DNA of 38,968 nucleotides from Synergistaceae bacterium (lineage in GTDB: Bacteria > Synergistota > Synergistia > Synergistales > Aminobacteriaceae): positions 1-38,968 of the forward strand of contig JAISUO010000086.1 in NCBI GenBank assembly GCA_031272035.1. The letters are read 5' to 3'. The translations under genes were made by a program, and so were the position numbers. The notes under the pieces were generated by a model, which worked only from the letters and a program-made list of their open reading frames with translations, ran no database searches and was not told the origin of the DNA. Within the stretch, counting starts at the first letter, position 1; each line of letters starts with the position of its first letter. Positions 7,379-15,923 of the stretch are shown here, one piece after another.

Positions 7379-9970
7379 TTATTTACAGGGACTGTAACCA
7401 CAGCTGAAACAGTAGGCGCAGCCCGAAATCATCTCCAGAGGGGCCCTGCACTCCGGACAGACCGCGGCTCCCGCGTGGTGAGAAGACGATGCGGAGTCTC
7501 CCTTCTCGATCAGTTTTTCCAGGAGCAGGGCGATGGCGTCCGGGATGGACCGGGCCACGTGGGACTCGTCGAAGCCGAACATCCAGTACTCCTTGCCGGA
7601 AAGCCCTTTCAGCGTGGCGATGAAATCTTCCAGCTTGCTTCCGGAGCGAAGTCCGATGGAGATGGCCCTGGACAGAGCCTCAGTCATGGCCTTGAGCTCC
7701 GAACCGCTCTTTCCGATGGTGATGAAAATTTCGAAGGGATCGTTTCCGTCGAAGTTGAGGGTGACGTATATGCTCCCCCAGGGAGTGCTTTCCTTGATCG
7801 TCTTGCCGAATACGATCAGCCCGGGACGTTCCTTGACTCGGCCCGTTCCTTCGGATTCTCCATTTTCTTCGCTCTTTTTGATCTCGATGGGCTGGTAGGA
7901 CCGGGAGCCGTCCCGGTAGATGGTAATGCCCTTGCAGCCCAGACGGTAACAGGTCTCGTAAACCTGGCGGACGTCGTCAATGGTGGCGCTGTTGGGAAGA
8001 TTTACCGTCTTGCTGACTCCCGAGTCCACCAGACGGGCGAAGATGCCGGTCACGTCCACGTGCTGCTGGGTGGAGATGTCGTAAGCCGTGACGTAAACGC
8101 TGTTCGAGAGGTGGTTTGTCTTTTTGTATTCGATTCTCTGTTCCTCGGAGAGCAGCTTGTGCCAGAATTCCCGCGTCTCCGTTCCCACACCGTCCACTTT
8201 TGCGATATACCGGTTCCAGGACCAGGCGAAGTTGGGTTCGATTCCGGAGCTGGCGTCCAGAATCATGGAGATGGACCCGGTGGGCGCGATGGAAAGACGG
8301 CGGCTGTTGCGCATTTGTCCCTGAACCAGGCGCCTGAGAGCCGTTTTTGCCTCTGCGAAGCCGTATCCGCTGTCGGGCCTGCGAAATTCCATCAGGGTGC
8401 TGACCAGAGTGCGGGGGATCAGATCGCCCTGCCGCATACGGGCCAGGAGCTGGTCGTACTCTTCCTCCGAAAGAAGCTGGAACCATTCGTCGCTGAACAG
8501 GACTCCCTCGGCGAAGAGGCGTTCTCCATCCTCAATTCTGCCTCTGAAGCTGTCGAACAGTTCTCGAACCAGACAGGACTCCGGGAAGGGCTCCTTGCCC
8601 GCGTCGCTGACGATTTGAGTGGTCGCCAGAAGCGCCTCCATGGCCATAGTGCCGCTGAGTTTTTCGCAGTAATCGTAAAATTCCGGACTGCCGTAGACGA
8701 TTTTCTGCAGGATGGCGGCATCCGCCAGGCCCATGATTCCCAGCCCCACAGGACGTATTTTGCGGGTGCGCGTTCCGATTTTTTCCAGAGGATAGCTGCA
8801 GGCATCGATGACCAGGTCCAGATAATAGACGGACCGGACCACCTGATTCTTAAACTCTTTCCAGTCGAATTTTCCCTCCCTGTCGACGAAGGGCTCCACG
8901 TTGATGGAACCCAGGTTGCAGCTCGTGTAGTTGGGAAGAGGCTGCTCCCCGCAGGGATTGGTGGACTCGATGACCCAGTCTTCGTCCATTTTCAGAATGT
9001 TGTCCTGCTGGGCCCTGTCGATGAAAAATATCCCGGGGTCTCCCCGCTTCCAGGCGCTTTCGCAGATACGCTCCATGAGCGCCCGGGCCTGTATGGTTCG
9101 GGTGACGGTTCCGTCTGCCCGGGAAATCAGGTCGAAGGTTCCGTCACTGGACGCCGCCTCCATGAGTTTATTGGAAATCGCAACGGAAATATTGAAATAG
9201 GAAAGTTTGCCATCTTCGGTCTTGGCGTCGATGAAACGCTCTATATCCGGGTGATTGTCGAAAAGCATCCCCATCAGGGCGGCCCGGCGCCTGCCCCCCT
9301 GTACGACCACGGCTCCCATGGTGTTCCAGGTTTCCATGAAGGAAACGGGTCCCGAAGCGTGTCCGCCGGTTCCCGCCCGAATTTCCGACCCGCTCTCCCT
9401 CAGCCATCCGAAATTTCCGCCCACTCCGCCGCCGAATTTACTGATGATGCTGGCATCCTTCACGGACTCGAAAATCCCGTCGATACTGTCGGGGACGTTG
9501 ATGACGAAACAGGCAAAAAGCTGCTGGCTCTGAGTGCGGGACGCGAAAAGACGCGTGTAGTCCTCAAAGGTCATGGCCTCCACGGGCCTGTAGATGATGG
9601 AGGCGAACTCCGGCAGAACGGTGAGCCCCGCCGCCGCGCTGAAAAGACAGGGAGAGTTGAAGAGAAAGCGACGTCCCAAAATGTCGCTGGTGATGTTCTT
9701 TTCGAGGGTCTGCAGCCATTCCAGGGAAGCGGGGTCGGAGGGGTCGAGATAAGAGGTTTCCGCGCTGGCAATGGTTCTCGCCACACGGCGGGCGAACTCC
9801 TCGAAGGTTTTTTCCCTGCGCAGAGACTGGAGCGCCTCGTCGTAACGCGGAACAAAGTATCTCTGCTCCAGGAGCCACATGGCGTTTTCCGAGAGACGAG
9901 GCACAGGGGGTGTTTCAAAAGCGCCAAAGGGGAAATGAACGGCAAACCGTTCCTTTAATGAACGAGTCAA
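7379..9970 (-). CDS. nrdJ: Adenosylcobalamin-dependent (class II) ribonucleotide reductase
   Basis: The enzyme reduces ribonucleotides to deoxyribonucleotides with a cobalamin-generated thiyl radical, which allows DNA synthesis without oxygen. In the longest reading (866 residues), the radical cysteine is C343 in N-P-C-G-E. The redox pair is C157 (A-C-F-V) with C354 (S-C-N-L-G-S-I-N). The family hallmark A-P-T-G-S-I-S is present, and a cysteine-rich tail (C-P-E-C plus C-x2-C and C-G-Y motifs) re-reduces the active site. There is no N-terminal ATP-cone. The preferred start is TTG at 9970, with AGGAG eight bases upstream. A GTG at 9979 is also in frame but abuts the Shine-Dalgarno. No cobalamin riboswitch is evident in the short upstream gap. 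Confidence 0.95.
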   Translation of the reverse strand: MTRSLKERFAVHFPFGAFETPPVPRLSENAMWLLEQRYFVPRYDEALQSLRREKTFEEFARRVARTIASAETSYLDPSDPASLEWLQTLEKNITSDILGRRFLFNSPCLFSAAAGLTVLPEFASIIYRPVEAMTFEDYTRLFASRTQSQQLFACFVINVPDSIDGIFESVKDASIISKFGGGVGGNFGWLRESGSEIRAGTGGHASGPVSFMETWNTMGAVVVQGGRRRAALMGMLFDNHPDIERFIDAKTEDGKLSYFNISVAISNKLMEAASSDGTFDLISRADGTVTRTIQARALMERICESAWKRGDPGIFFIDRAQQDNILKMDEDWVIESTNPCGEQPLPNYTSCNLGSINVEPFVDREGKFDWKEFKNQVVRSVYYLDLVIDACSYPLEKIGTRTRKIRPVGLGIMGLADAAILQKIVYGSPEFYDYCEKLSGTMAMEALLATTQIVSDAGKEPFPESCLVRELFDSFRGRIEDGERLFAEGVLFSDEWFQLLSEEEYDQLLARMRQGDLIPRTLVSTLMEFRRPDSGYGFAEAKTALRRLVQGQMRNSRRLSIAPTGSISMILDASSGIEPNFAWSWNRYIAKVDGVGTETREFWHKLLSEEQRIEYKKTNHLSNSVYVTAYDISTQQHVDVTGIFARLVDSGVSKTVNLPNSATIDDVRQVYETCYRLGCKGITIYRDGSRSYQPIEIKKSEENGESEGTGRVKERPGLIVFGKTIKESTPWGSIYVTLNFDGNDPFEIFITIGKSGSELKAMTEALSRAISIGLRSGSKLEDFIATLKGLSGKEYWMFGFDESHVARSIPDAIALLLEKLIEKGDSASSSHHAGAAVCPECRAPLEMISGCAYCFSCGYSPCK

Positions 9971-10039
9971 ATAAGCCACTCCTATTCAGAGAAAAATAAG
10001 CACACAGTAATGTGACCGGTATAATATAACACTCCTGAA

Positions 10040-10068
10040 AACCAAAAGGACCTCCTTTTCGGAGACCC
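10040..10068 (-). terminator. Terminator of the lon-nth operon
   Basis: GGACCTCC (10048-10055) and GGAGACCC (10061-10068) form an eight-pair stem with two G-U pairs and a five-base loop. On the minus strand TTTTGGTTTT follows. It lies about 20 bases after the endonuclease III stop codon and about 70 bases before nrdJ. Confidence 0.55.
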
Positions 10069-10087
10069 TCGATTTTTTGTCGATTTT

Positions 10088-10870
10088 TTATTTGCCGCTT
10101 CGAAAATCGCACAGGCCCGACAGGACGCATTTCCCGCAAAGCGGGCCTCGGGCCCGGCAGACGGCTCGCCCGTGTTCGATGATGTTGACGTGTCCCCCCA
10201 GGTAGCGGGAGGGAGGCGCTTCCTTCTCCAGCAGGGCGCAGATTTCCTCGGGAGGCGTTTCCTCCGGAACCAGGCCCAGGCGTCTGCAAACTCGGGCAAT
10301 ATGCGTATCCACGGGAAAAGCCGGAAGCCCCATGTCGAACACCAGCACGCACGCCGCGGTTTTCGCTCCCACCCCCGGCAGGGAGAGCAGGTACCGTCGG
10401 GCCTCGTCACGGCCTTTTTCCACCAGGGACAGAATGGAATAACAGCCGAAATCCGCCCGAACGATCTCCAGAACCTCCAAAATGCGCCGGGCCTTTGTGG
10501 GGGCCAGCCCTGCCGGACGAATGGCCTCTTCAAGGGCGTCGTAACCCGCGGCGGCCGTCTCCTCCCAGGAGGGCCAGCGCTCCTTCAGGCGATCGAAGGC
10601 GAAGTCCCTGTTCCGGTCGTTGGTATGCTGGGAGAGGATCGTCAGAATCAAACCGTCCAGGGGCTCCTCGTGCTGCAGGTCCGGAGGAAGGCCCTCATTG
10701 TGCCACTGAGACTCAAGAAGATCCAGCGCCGCGTTCAGCTTCTCCCCCGCAGTTCGGAAGGATTTCCGCTTTCCGGAGGTCGGGAGAGGAATTGTCTTTT
10801 CTCCCTTTTTTCCCTTTTCTCTCTGTTTTTCCTGTTTTGCTCCGTCGGAGCGTTTCGAAGGAGGAAGCAC
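10088..10870 (-). CDS. nth: Endonuclease III-type DNA glycosylase/AP lyase
   Basis: This base-excision repair enzyme removes oxidised pyrimidines. The helix-hairpin-helix motif L-P-G-V-G-A-K-T carries the catalytic lysine K170, and the V-D-T-H aspartate is D188. Their spacing of 18 equals K120/D138 of E. coli Nth. The C-terminal 4Fe-4S cluster motif is complete as C-x6-C-x2-C-x5-C. The protein has 260 residues against about 211 in E. coli. The extra length is a lysine-rich, probably disordered N-terminus of about 40 residues. Start GTG at 10870 is only seven bases after the Lon-family stop, with GGAG ten bases upstream, so the genes are probably co-transcribed. Confidence 0.9.
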   Translation of the reverse strand: MLPPSKRSDGAKQEKQREKGKKGEKTIPLPTSGKRKSFRTAGEKLNAALDLLESQWHNEGLPPDLQHEEPLDGLILTILSQHTNDRNRDFAFDRLKERWPSWEETAAAGYDALEEAIRPAGLAPTKARRILEVLEIVRADFGCYSILSLVEKGRDEARRYLLSLPGVGAKTAACVLVFDMGLPAFPVDTHIARVCRRLGLVPEETPPEEICALLEKEAPPSRYLGGHVNIIEHGRAVCRARGPLCGKCVLSGLCDFRSGK

Positions 10871-10877
10871 GACCCCT

Positions 10878-11519
10878 TCACTCCTCAGCGGAATCGCCGG
10901 CGGGTTTGTCGTTATCGTCCCCGGCCAGTTTTTTCCGGAGTTTCGCCCCTTCTTCCATGAACCTTCTCAGGCGGGACTTCACCCGGAAGTGCACGGAGTC
11001 CGTGGGGAACTTTCCGTTCTTTCCCTCCCGGCCAGCCCGCAGCCCCGTCAGAAGCTCGATTCCCTCGTCGACGGTGGACACCGACCAGACGGAGAACTTT
11101 CCCTCCTCCACAGACTGAAGCACTTCGTGGTCCAGCATGAGATGCCTCACGTTCTGTCGGGGAATCATCACGCCCTGCTCGCCGGTCAGTCCGCCGATTT
11201 TGCAATACTCATAAAATCCCTCGATCTTTTCGTTGACGCCTCCGATGGGCTGGATGTTGCCGAACTGGTCCACCGACCCCGTCACGGCGATGGACTGCTT
11301 CAGAGGCAGGCCGGAAAGGGCGGAGAGCAGACAGTAAAGCTCCGTGGAGGAGGCGCTGTCTCCCTCGATTCCGCCGTAGTTCTGCTCGAAGGTGATGCGC
11401 GCCGACAGGGTCAGCGGCATATCCTGAGCGTATTTGCGCCCCAGATAGCTCGAAAGGATCATGAGCCCCTTGTTATGAATGGGCCCGGTCATCTTGACCT
11501 CCCGCTCGATGTTGACCAC
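10878..11519 (-). CDS. C-terminal part of a Lon-family protease (S16 catalytic segment)
   Basis: This 213-residue frame continues, in the same reading frame, the Lon-like gene at 11523-13328 after a single TAG codon. It carries the serine-lysine dyad of Lon proteases: serine in G-D-S-A-S (residue 55) and lysine in N-E-K-I-E-G-F (residue 98). The spacing of 43 equals S679/K722 of E. coli Lon. The first residues (V-V-N-I-E-R-E-V) lie inside the protease fold, not at a domain border. A GTG at 11519, two codons after the TAG, could serve for re-initiation, and GGGG lies about nine bases upstream of it. It may be made separately, by stop-codon readthrough, or not at all if the gene is a pseudogene. 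Confidence 0.8.
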   Translation of the reverse strand: MVNIEREVKMTGPIHNKGLMILSSYLGRKYAQDMPLTLSARITFEQNYGGIEGDSASSTELYCLLSALSGLPLKQSIAVTGSVDQFGNIQPIGGVNEKIEGFYEYCKIGGLTGEQGVMIPRQNVRHLMLDHEVLQSVEEGKFSVWSVSTVDEGIELLTGLRAGREGKNGKFPTDSVHFRVKSRLRRFMEEGAKLRKKLAGDDNDKPAGDSAEE

Positions 11520-11522
11520 ACC

Positions 11523-11525
11523 CTA
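11523..11525 (-). other. In-frame TAG interrupting the Lon-family gene
   Basis: The minus strand reads CAG TAG GGT GTG GTC here, and the protein reads M-G-Q-stop-G-V-V-N-I-E. The frame before and after is the same, and homologous Lon-like proteins are continuous through this segment. A single base change (from CAG, GAG or AAG) would create the TAG. It may be a nonsense mutation, a sequencing error or a recoding site. Confidence 0.85.
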
Positions 11526-13328
11526 CTGCCCCATATAGACGTTGGCCGTAATACGGGAAGGATGTCCAAAGCGGTAATCCGTCAGATCGATGACGGAAAG
11601 ACCGTTGATCTGCCCCACCGCCTCGCCCTTCGTATCCACCCGAATGACGCCGGTGGCGAAGGCCCGGGTCAGCTTGTCCTGATAAAGGGAGGAACGATAT
11701 TTTTTGTGAGAGATCGCTTTTTGCACGTGAGTTCGGTCCACTCGCTTCGCGCCCTGGATGGACGCCCAGGTGTGGGACTCCATGATCAGTTCCCGGATTT
11801 TTCCGGCTTCCACGGACATGAGTTCCTGATCGTCGGCGGCGCGGCTGGTCCATTCCACCACCTCGGAGACGGCGCCCGCGTCGAAGGGCAGCATCTTTTC
11901 CTTCCGGATCAGCGCCGCGATAAAGGAGGCCATCTGCCTTTCCGTGGAGCGGTTTCGGGGCATGTCGAAATCGAAGCTGGCCTGGATTTTGAAGATTTTC
12001 CCGAACTCGGGGTCGTAGTGCTGGAGCAGTTCATACATCCAGGGCATTCCCACCATGATCACCTTCAGATTGGCGGTGATGGGCGTGGGGCGCAGGGAGG
12101 AAACGGGGATGGCGCCATACTGCTCCCCCAGATTCTCTATGGACACCTCTTCGGTGCGCATAATCCGCTTGATGGCCTCCCAGGACATGAAGTTCATCAG
12201 GACTTTTTCGGCGTCCAGAACGAGAAAACCCCCGTTGGCCCGATGAACGGCCCCCGCCACGATGCGCCGGAAGTCCGTGTAGAGATAGCCCTGACGGCTT
12301 TCGTACTCCACTTTTCCCACCAGGTTGTAGTAGGTGGGATTTGTCTCCCATATGACGGGGGCCCCTCCGTCCGGGTCGTTGCTGACGAAGAGGTTGGCCG
12401 TGTAGCGGCTGAAATCCACCTCGGCGGACTCGTCCCTTACCGATGTGACAAAAGCGCCGAAGTTCCTGATGACGTCCTCCGTCAGCCGGTCGAACCACTT
12501 CGAGAGGGTTTCGTTGTCCACATATTTTTCACGAATGTCCGACAGACAGGGCGTGATGGCCGCCCGGCAAATTTCGGCCTCCAGTTTGCCGATGGCTTCC
12601 TTCAGATCCTTTTCCATGTCCCGAATCTGCCTCAGAGACGTCAGAGTTCTCTGAGAGACCTCCTCGGAAACGGACTGCCATTCCTTCTGCTTTTCGTCGC
12701 TGAGGGCTTCGAACTCCTCCTGCTGAATTTCCCGAACGACGGTTTTGCCCTCCTCGTCCTGGGTCTCCACCAGAGGGATGTTCACAAATCCCTGAGGGGT
12801 GCGTTTCAGAGAAAACCCCTTCTGAGCCGACCAGGCCTTGAGCTCGTCCATGATCGCCCCGGCCTTTTCCTGAAATTCTCTGACGTGCTGGGCCTTGGCG
12901 TCCTCGTACTGACTTTTTTCGAAGGCCTTGCTGATGGTGACCTTGAGTTCGCTGACGAGTTCCTCCAGGGCCTTGCAGAGGTGTTTGCCCTGACCGGCGT
13001 TCAGGTGCATCGCCAGGGGCTCCCCCGGTTCATCGAAGTTGTAGACGTAGACCCAGTCGTCAGGAGCGGCGGCGTTTCTGGCCCGCTCCCTCAGCCGCTC
13101 CAGCGCGTAGGCGGTGCGCCCGCTTCCCGGATGTCCCGAGACAAAAATGTTGTACCCTCTTCCCGGCACTTCGAGCCCGAAGGAAATGGATTCTATGGCC
13201 CTTTCCTGACCGATGAGTCCCCGTGAAGAACGAATGTCCTCCGTCGTTTTGAACCCCCAGCTCTCAGGGACCTTGACTTTTCTCAATTTATCGGGTGACA
13301 GTTTCCATTTTTCTGTCCTGTTCATCAT
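11523..13328 (-). CDS. ATPase part of a Lon-family protease, cut by TAG
   Basis: This is a Lon-like protease of the AAA_32/LonB type, 601 residues before a TAG. It carries a Walker A-like G-H-P-G-S-G-R-T (65-72; arginine for lysine is common in this subfamily), Walker B L-V-L-D-A-E (369-374), a helical insertion at about 140-270, and the first 35-40 residues of the S16 protease domain. The catalytic dyad lies after the stop, in the frame at 10878-11519. Together the parts would make about 817 residues, a usual length for the family. ATG-ATG start with AAGGCGAG upstream. Whether an active protease is made depends on how the TAG is handled. Confidence 0.85.
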   Translation of the reverse strand: MMNRTEKWKLSPDKLRKVKVPESWGFKTTEDIRSSRGLIGQERAIESISFGLEVPGRGYNIFVSGHPGSGRTAYALERLRERARNAAAPDDWVYVYNFDEPGEPLAMHLNAGQGKHLCKALEELVSELKVTISKAFEKSQYEDAKAQHVREFQEKAGAIMDELKAWSAQKGFSLKRTPQGFVNIPLVETQDEEGKTVVREIQQEEFEALSDEKQKEWQSVSEEVSQRTLTSLRQIRDMEKDLKEAIGKLEAEICRAAITPCLSDIREKYVDNETLSKWFDRLTEDVIRNFGAFVTSVRDESAEVDFSRYTANLFVSNDPDGGAPVIWETNPTYYNLVGKVEYESRQGYLYTDFRRIVAGAVHRANGGFLVLDAEKVLMNFMSWEAIKRIMRTEEVSIENLGEQYGAIPVSSLRPTPITANLKVIMVGMPWMYELLQHYDPEFGKIFKIQASFDFDMPRNRSTERQMASFIAALIRKEKMLPFDAGAVSEVVEWTSRAADDQELMSVEAGKIRELIMESHTWASIQGAKRVDRTHVQKAISHKKYRSSLYQDKLTRAFATGVIRVDTKGEAVGQINGLSVIDLTDYRFGHPSRITANVYMGQ

Positions 13329-13416
13329 ATCGATCTCGCCTTCATGTCGTTATTAAAAATATATTTTTAATTCTACCTTAGAACCACCCGACCTACAAAC
13401 CAGAATTCTTATGAGA

Positions 13417-13422
13417 TATAAT
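13417..13422 (+). promoter_or_regulatory. Consensus -10 box upstream of the small membrane protein
   Basis: A perfect TATAAT lies about 50 bases before the TTG start at 13469. The matching -35 (CTACAA at 13393-13398, 18 bases away) is weak. On the other strand the same AT-rich gap must hold the promoter of the Lon-family operon. Confidence 0.4.
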
Positions 13423-13454
13423 CCACAGAGGACATATCTCGACACACAAATTTC

Positions 13455-13460
13455 AGGAGG
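13455..13460 (+). promoter_or_regulatory. Ribosome-binding site that fixes a TTG start
   Basis: AGGAGG is followed after eight bases by TTG at 13469. It selects this frame over a longer, overlapping frame starting at 13411. Confidence 0.7.
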
Positions 13461-13468
13461 GGCAGACA

Positions 13469-13903
13469 TTGCGTATTTCATGGTCTTCGCTTTTCAAATA
13501 TATCTGGCCGCCCACAGTGCTTTCCGGAGTGCTGTCGCTTTTGCAGGAATGGCGCCGATGCGATTTCAGGGACAGGGCTTTCGTGGCGCTTTTTTTCATT
13601 CCGGCCATGCTGTCGGTGGGAGGATTGCTGGTTTACGTGGCCTGGTTCGTACTGTTCCGGCTGCCCTCGTTCGTTCTGGGGGTTTTGGGCTGGCTGCTGC
13701 TGATCTCGATTTTCTGCGGAGGCGGGCTGTTCTGCTGCGAAAAACTCAGAGGGGGCAAAACCTGGAGTTCCTCCTCTTCCTCCGGAAGCTACGACGGAAC
13801 CACGATCTTCGAAGATCCCGCCGACTCAAAAAAATCCGGCGATGAAAGCCACGGAGGAAAAAACTGGTTCGACAGCGTACGCAACATGAAGTGGCCGCGA
13901 TAA
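13469..13903 (+). CDS. Small membrane protein of unknown function
   Basis: This 144-residue protein is not recognised. The N-terminal third is amphipathic and aromatic, then two hydrophobic segments follow at about 37-60 and 64-86. A soluble tail begins with a short serine run and ends with basic and tryptophan residues. The predicted form is two membrane helices with a cytoplasmic tail. The TTG start is supported by AGGAGG eight bases upstream. It precedes nikR by 67 bases on the same strand and may share its transcript. That suggests, but does not prove, a link to metal or membrane homeostasis. Confidence 0.65.
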   Translation: MRISWSSLFKYIWPPTVLSGVLSLLQEWRRCDFRDRAFVALFFIPAMLSVGGLLVYVAWFVLFRLPSFVLGVLGWLLLISIFCGGGLFCCEKLRGGKTWSSSSSSGSYDGTTIFEDPADSKKSGDESHGGKNWFDSVRNMKWPR

Positions 13904-13970
13904 CGCGACAAAAACAGAAGAGAGTAAAAAAGAAAGAGCGAAAGGAAGAGCGTGAAAGAATGAGAAAATC

Positions 13971-14381
13971 ATGACGGAAAAACTCGTCCGGTTTGGAGTG
14001 ACCGTTCCGGAGGACGTTCTGACGGAGTTCGACGGCCGGCTGAGAAAGCACGGCAAAGAAAACCGTTCGGACGTGATCCGCCAGCTCATACGGGGCTATC
14101 TGGCGGAGGACCGCTGGCGGGAAGAAAACGGGCAGGTCTATGGAACGGTCACCCTGATCTACGATCATCACGCGTCTCAGCTTTCGAAAGATCTGACCGC
14201 CGTTCAGCACGATTACGGAGAAGTCGTCATCTGCTCCACCCACGTCCACATCACCCACGACACCTGTCTGGAGTGCATCGTGCTGCGGGGCGTGTCGTCT
14301 CAAATCCGAACCTTTCTCGACGCTCTCGGGAAAATCCGGGGGCTCAAAAGCGTCGACACGATCATCACATCGGACATATAA
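13971..14381 (+). CDS. nikR: Nickel-responsive transcriptional regulator NikR
   Basis: This 136-residue regulator has an N-terminal ribbon-helix-helix DNA-binding domain (residues 1-45) and a C-terminal ACT-like nickel domain. The high-affinity nickel ligands are all present as H80, H91, H93 and C99, with the same 11-2-6 spacing as H76, H87, H89 and C95 of E. coli NikR. It represses or activates nickel uptake genes when loaded with nickel. No nickel transporter or hydrogenase is nearby, but the window holds a nickel-dependent LarA-like enzyme 11 kb away. No canonical NikR operator was found by eye. The Shine-Dalgarno is weak. Confidence 0.93.
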   Translation: MTEKLVRFGVTVPEDVLTEFDGRLRKHGKENRSDVIRQLIRGYLAEDRWREENGQVYGTVTLIYDHHASQLSKDLTAVQHDYGEVVICSTHVHITHDTCLECIVLRGVSSQIRTFLDALGKIRGLKSVDTIITSDI

Positions 14382-14384
14382 AAA

Positions 14385-14429
14385 GACCGGGTTTCCTCCC
14401 CAAAAGGAGTACCCGGTCCCGTTTTTTTT
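14385..14429. terminator. Bidirectional terminator between nikR and gnd
   Basis: GACCGGGT (14385-14392) pairs with ACCCGGTC (14411-14418). It is followed by eight T residues on the plus strand, and on the minus strand by TTTTTATAT. It serves two convergent transcription units. Confidence 0.9.
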
Positions 14430-14435
14430 GCCCGG

Positions 14436-15890
14436 CTACACGGCGTAGGTGGTAGCCGCCGTGCTTCCGCCCTCACCGGTCCAGTTGGTGTGAAAAAACT
14501 TCCCCCGGGGCGCGTCGACGCGTTCGTAGGTGTGGGCGCCGAAGTAGTCCCGCTGCGCCTGGAGGAGATTTGCGGGCAGGCGTTCACTGGTGTAGCCGTG
14601 GAAATAGTTCAGCGACGCGGAAAGCGCCGGAACGGGAACGCCCTGCCTCACCGCCGCGGCAACCACGTTGCGCCATCCGGAGACCCGCCGAGCGACGCTG
14701 TCTTTGAAGAAAGGATCCAGCAGCAGATTGGCGAGGTCATGGTTCTTTTCAAACGCCTCACGGATTTTGCCCAGAAAAACGGAACGGATGATGCAGCCGC
14801 CTCTCCACATCAGAGCGACGCCGCCGTAGTTCAGGTTCCATTTATAGGTCTCCGCCGCCGCCCGCATCAGGGCGAACCCCTGCGCGTAGGAGACGATCTT
14901 CGCGGCGTAGAGAGCGGCCCGGATGTCTTCCACAAACGCGGCCCTGTCCCCTTCGAAGGGGGCGGAAATGGATTTTGGAAAGGCCGCCGCGGCAATCACG
15001 CGTTCTTCTTTCATAGCGGACAGACAGCGGGCGAAGACCGCCTCGCTGATCAGCGTCAGAGGCACTCCCTCATGAAGCGCGGTGATGCTCGTCCATTTGC
15101 CCGTTCCCTTCTGCCCCGCCGTATCCAGTATTTTATCGACGAGTGGTTTCCCGTCCGCGTCTTTGTAGCCCAGAATGTCGCGGGTGATCTGGATCAGATA
15201 GCTGTCCAGCTCCTCCCTGTTCCACGCGGCAAAGACCTTTTGGATTTCGTCCGCGGTCATGCCGAGAACGTCCCGCATCAACTGGTAGGACTCGCAGATG
15301 AGCTGCATGTCTCCGTATTCGATGCCATTGTGAACCATTTTCACGAAATGCCCGGCGCCGTTTTCACCCACCCAGTCGCAGCAGGGCGTGCCATCCTCCA
15401 CCTTTGCGCAGATGGCCTGGAAAATGGGCTTCACCAGAGGCCAGGCCGCCGGCGAGCCTCCCGGCATCATTGAGGGACCCTTCAGAGCGCCCTCCTCGCC
15501 TCCGGAAACTCCCGTTCCAATGTAGAGCAGCCCTTTGCTTTCCACGTATTTCGTCCGGCGAATGGTGTCCGTGAACTCCGAATTTCCGCCGTCGATGATG
15601 AGGTCGCCCGGCTCCAGCACGCCCAGAAGCTGATCAATGAAAGAGTCCACCGCCTCCCCCGCCCGGACGAGGAGCATGACCCTCCGCGGTTTTTCGAGCT
15701 GGTCCGCCAGCTCCTTCAGAGAATACGTCCCCACGATATTGAGGCCTTTCGCGCGGCCTTCCACAAATTCCCGAACCTTTTCCGCCGTGCGATTGAAGAC
15801 CGCCACGCGGAATCCCCTGCTTTCCATGTTGATCACGATATTTTCGCCCATGACGGCGAGTCCGATGAGGCCGATATTCGCTTTCTGCAT
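14436..15890 (-). CDS. gnd: 6-phosphogluconate dehydrogenase (decarboxylating)
   Basis: The enzyme converts 6-phosphogluconate to ribulose 5-phosphate and CO2 with NAD(P)+. The 484-residue protein is full length. Its N-terminal Rossmann motif is G-L-I-G-L-A-V-M-G-E-N, with N-R-T following the second strand, as in NADP-type enzymes. The substrate-binding signatures D-G-G-N-S-E, G-V-S-G-G-E-E-G-A, K-M-V-H-N-G-I-E-Y and G-T-G-K-W-T-S are all present. AAGGGG lies seven bases before the ATG. It is the last gene of the sugar importer operon, 33 bases after the PfkB kinase, so it probably processes the product of imported sugar acid as well as serving the pentose phosphate pathway. Confidence 0.96.
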   Translation of the reverse strand: MQKANIGLIGLAVMGENIVINMESRGFRVAVFNRTAEKVREFVEGRAKGLNIVGTYSLKELADQLEKPRRVMLLVRAGEAVDSFIDQLLGVLEPGDLIIDGGNSEFTDTIRRTKYVESKGLLYIGTGVSGGEEGALKGPSMMPGGSPAAWPLVKPIFQAICAKVEDGTPCCDWVGENGAGHFVKMVHNGIEYGDMQLICESYQLMRDVLGMTADEIQKVFAAWNREELDSYLIQITRDILGYKDADGKPLVDKILDTAGQKGTGKWTSITALHEGVPLTLISEAVFARCLSAMKEERVIAAAAFPKSISAPFEGDRAAFVEDIRAALYAAKIVSYAQGFALMRAAAETYKWNLNYGGVALMWRGGCIIRSVFLGKIREAFEKNHDLANLLLDPFFKDSVARRVSGWRNVVAAAVRQGVPVPALSASLNYFHGYTSERLPANLLQAQRDYFGAHTYERVDAPRGKFFHTNWTGEGGSTAATTYAV

Positions 15891-15923
15891 CTCGCAACCC
15901 CTTTTCGAAAAATCCGGTCCGGA

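Noticed and set aside
7475-9958. 827-codon open frame antisense to nrdJ
   Set aside because: It mirrors the codon phase of nrdJ, has no domain character and no plausible start site. Such frames arise on the opposite strand of GC-rich genes.
9971-10087. Cobalamin riboswitch upstream of nrdJ
   Set aside because: The gap is about 115 bases, much of it the terminator of nth, and no B12-box-like sequence was seen.
10989-13226. 745-codon open frame antisense to the Lon-family gene
   Set aside because: Low-complexity shadow of the Lon-family coding strand, and it runs across the TAG site. The sense strand has clear family motifs.
13411-13845. Alternative frame overlapping the small membrane protein
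   Set aside because: Its ATG lacks a Shine-Dalgarno and sits in the -10 region, whereas the TTG frame at 13469 has AGGAGG at ideal spacing and clear membrane helices.
13329-14000. NikR operator (GTATGA-N16-TCATAC)
   Set aside because: A GTATGA occurs at 7215-7220 without a partner at the right distance, and none is seen near nikR.
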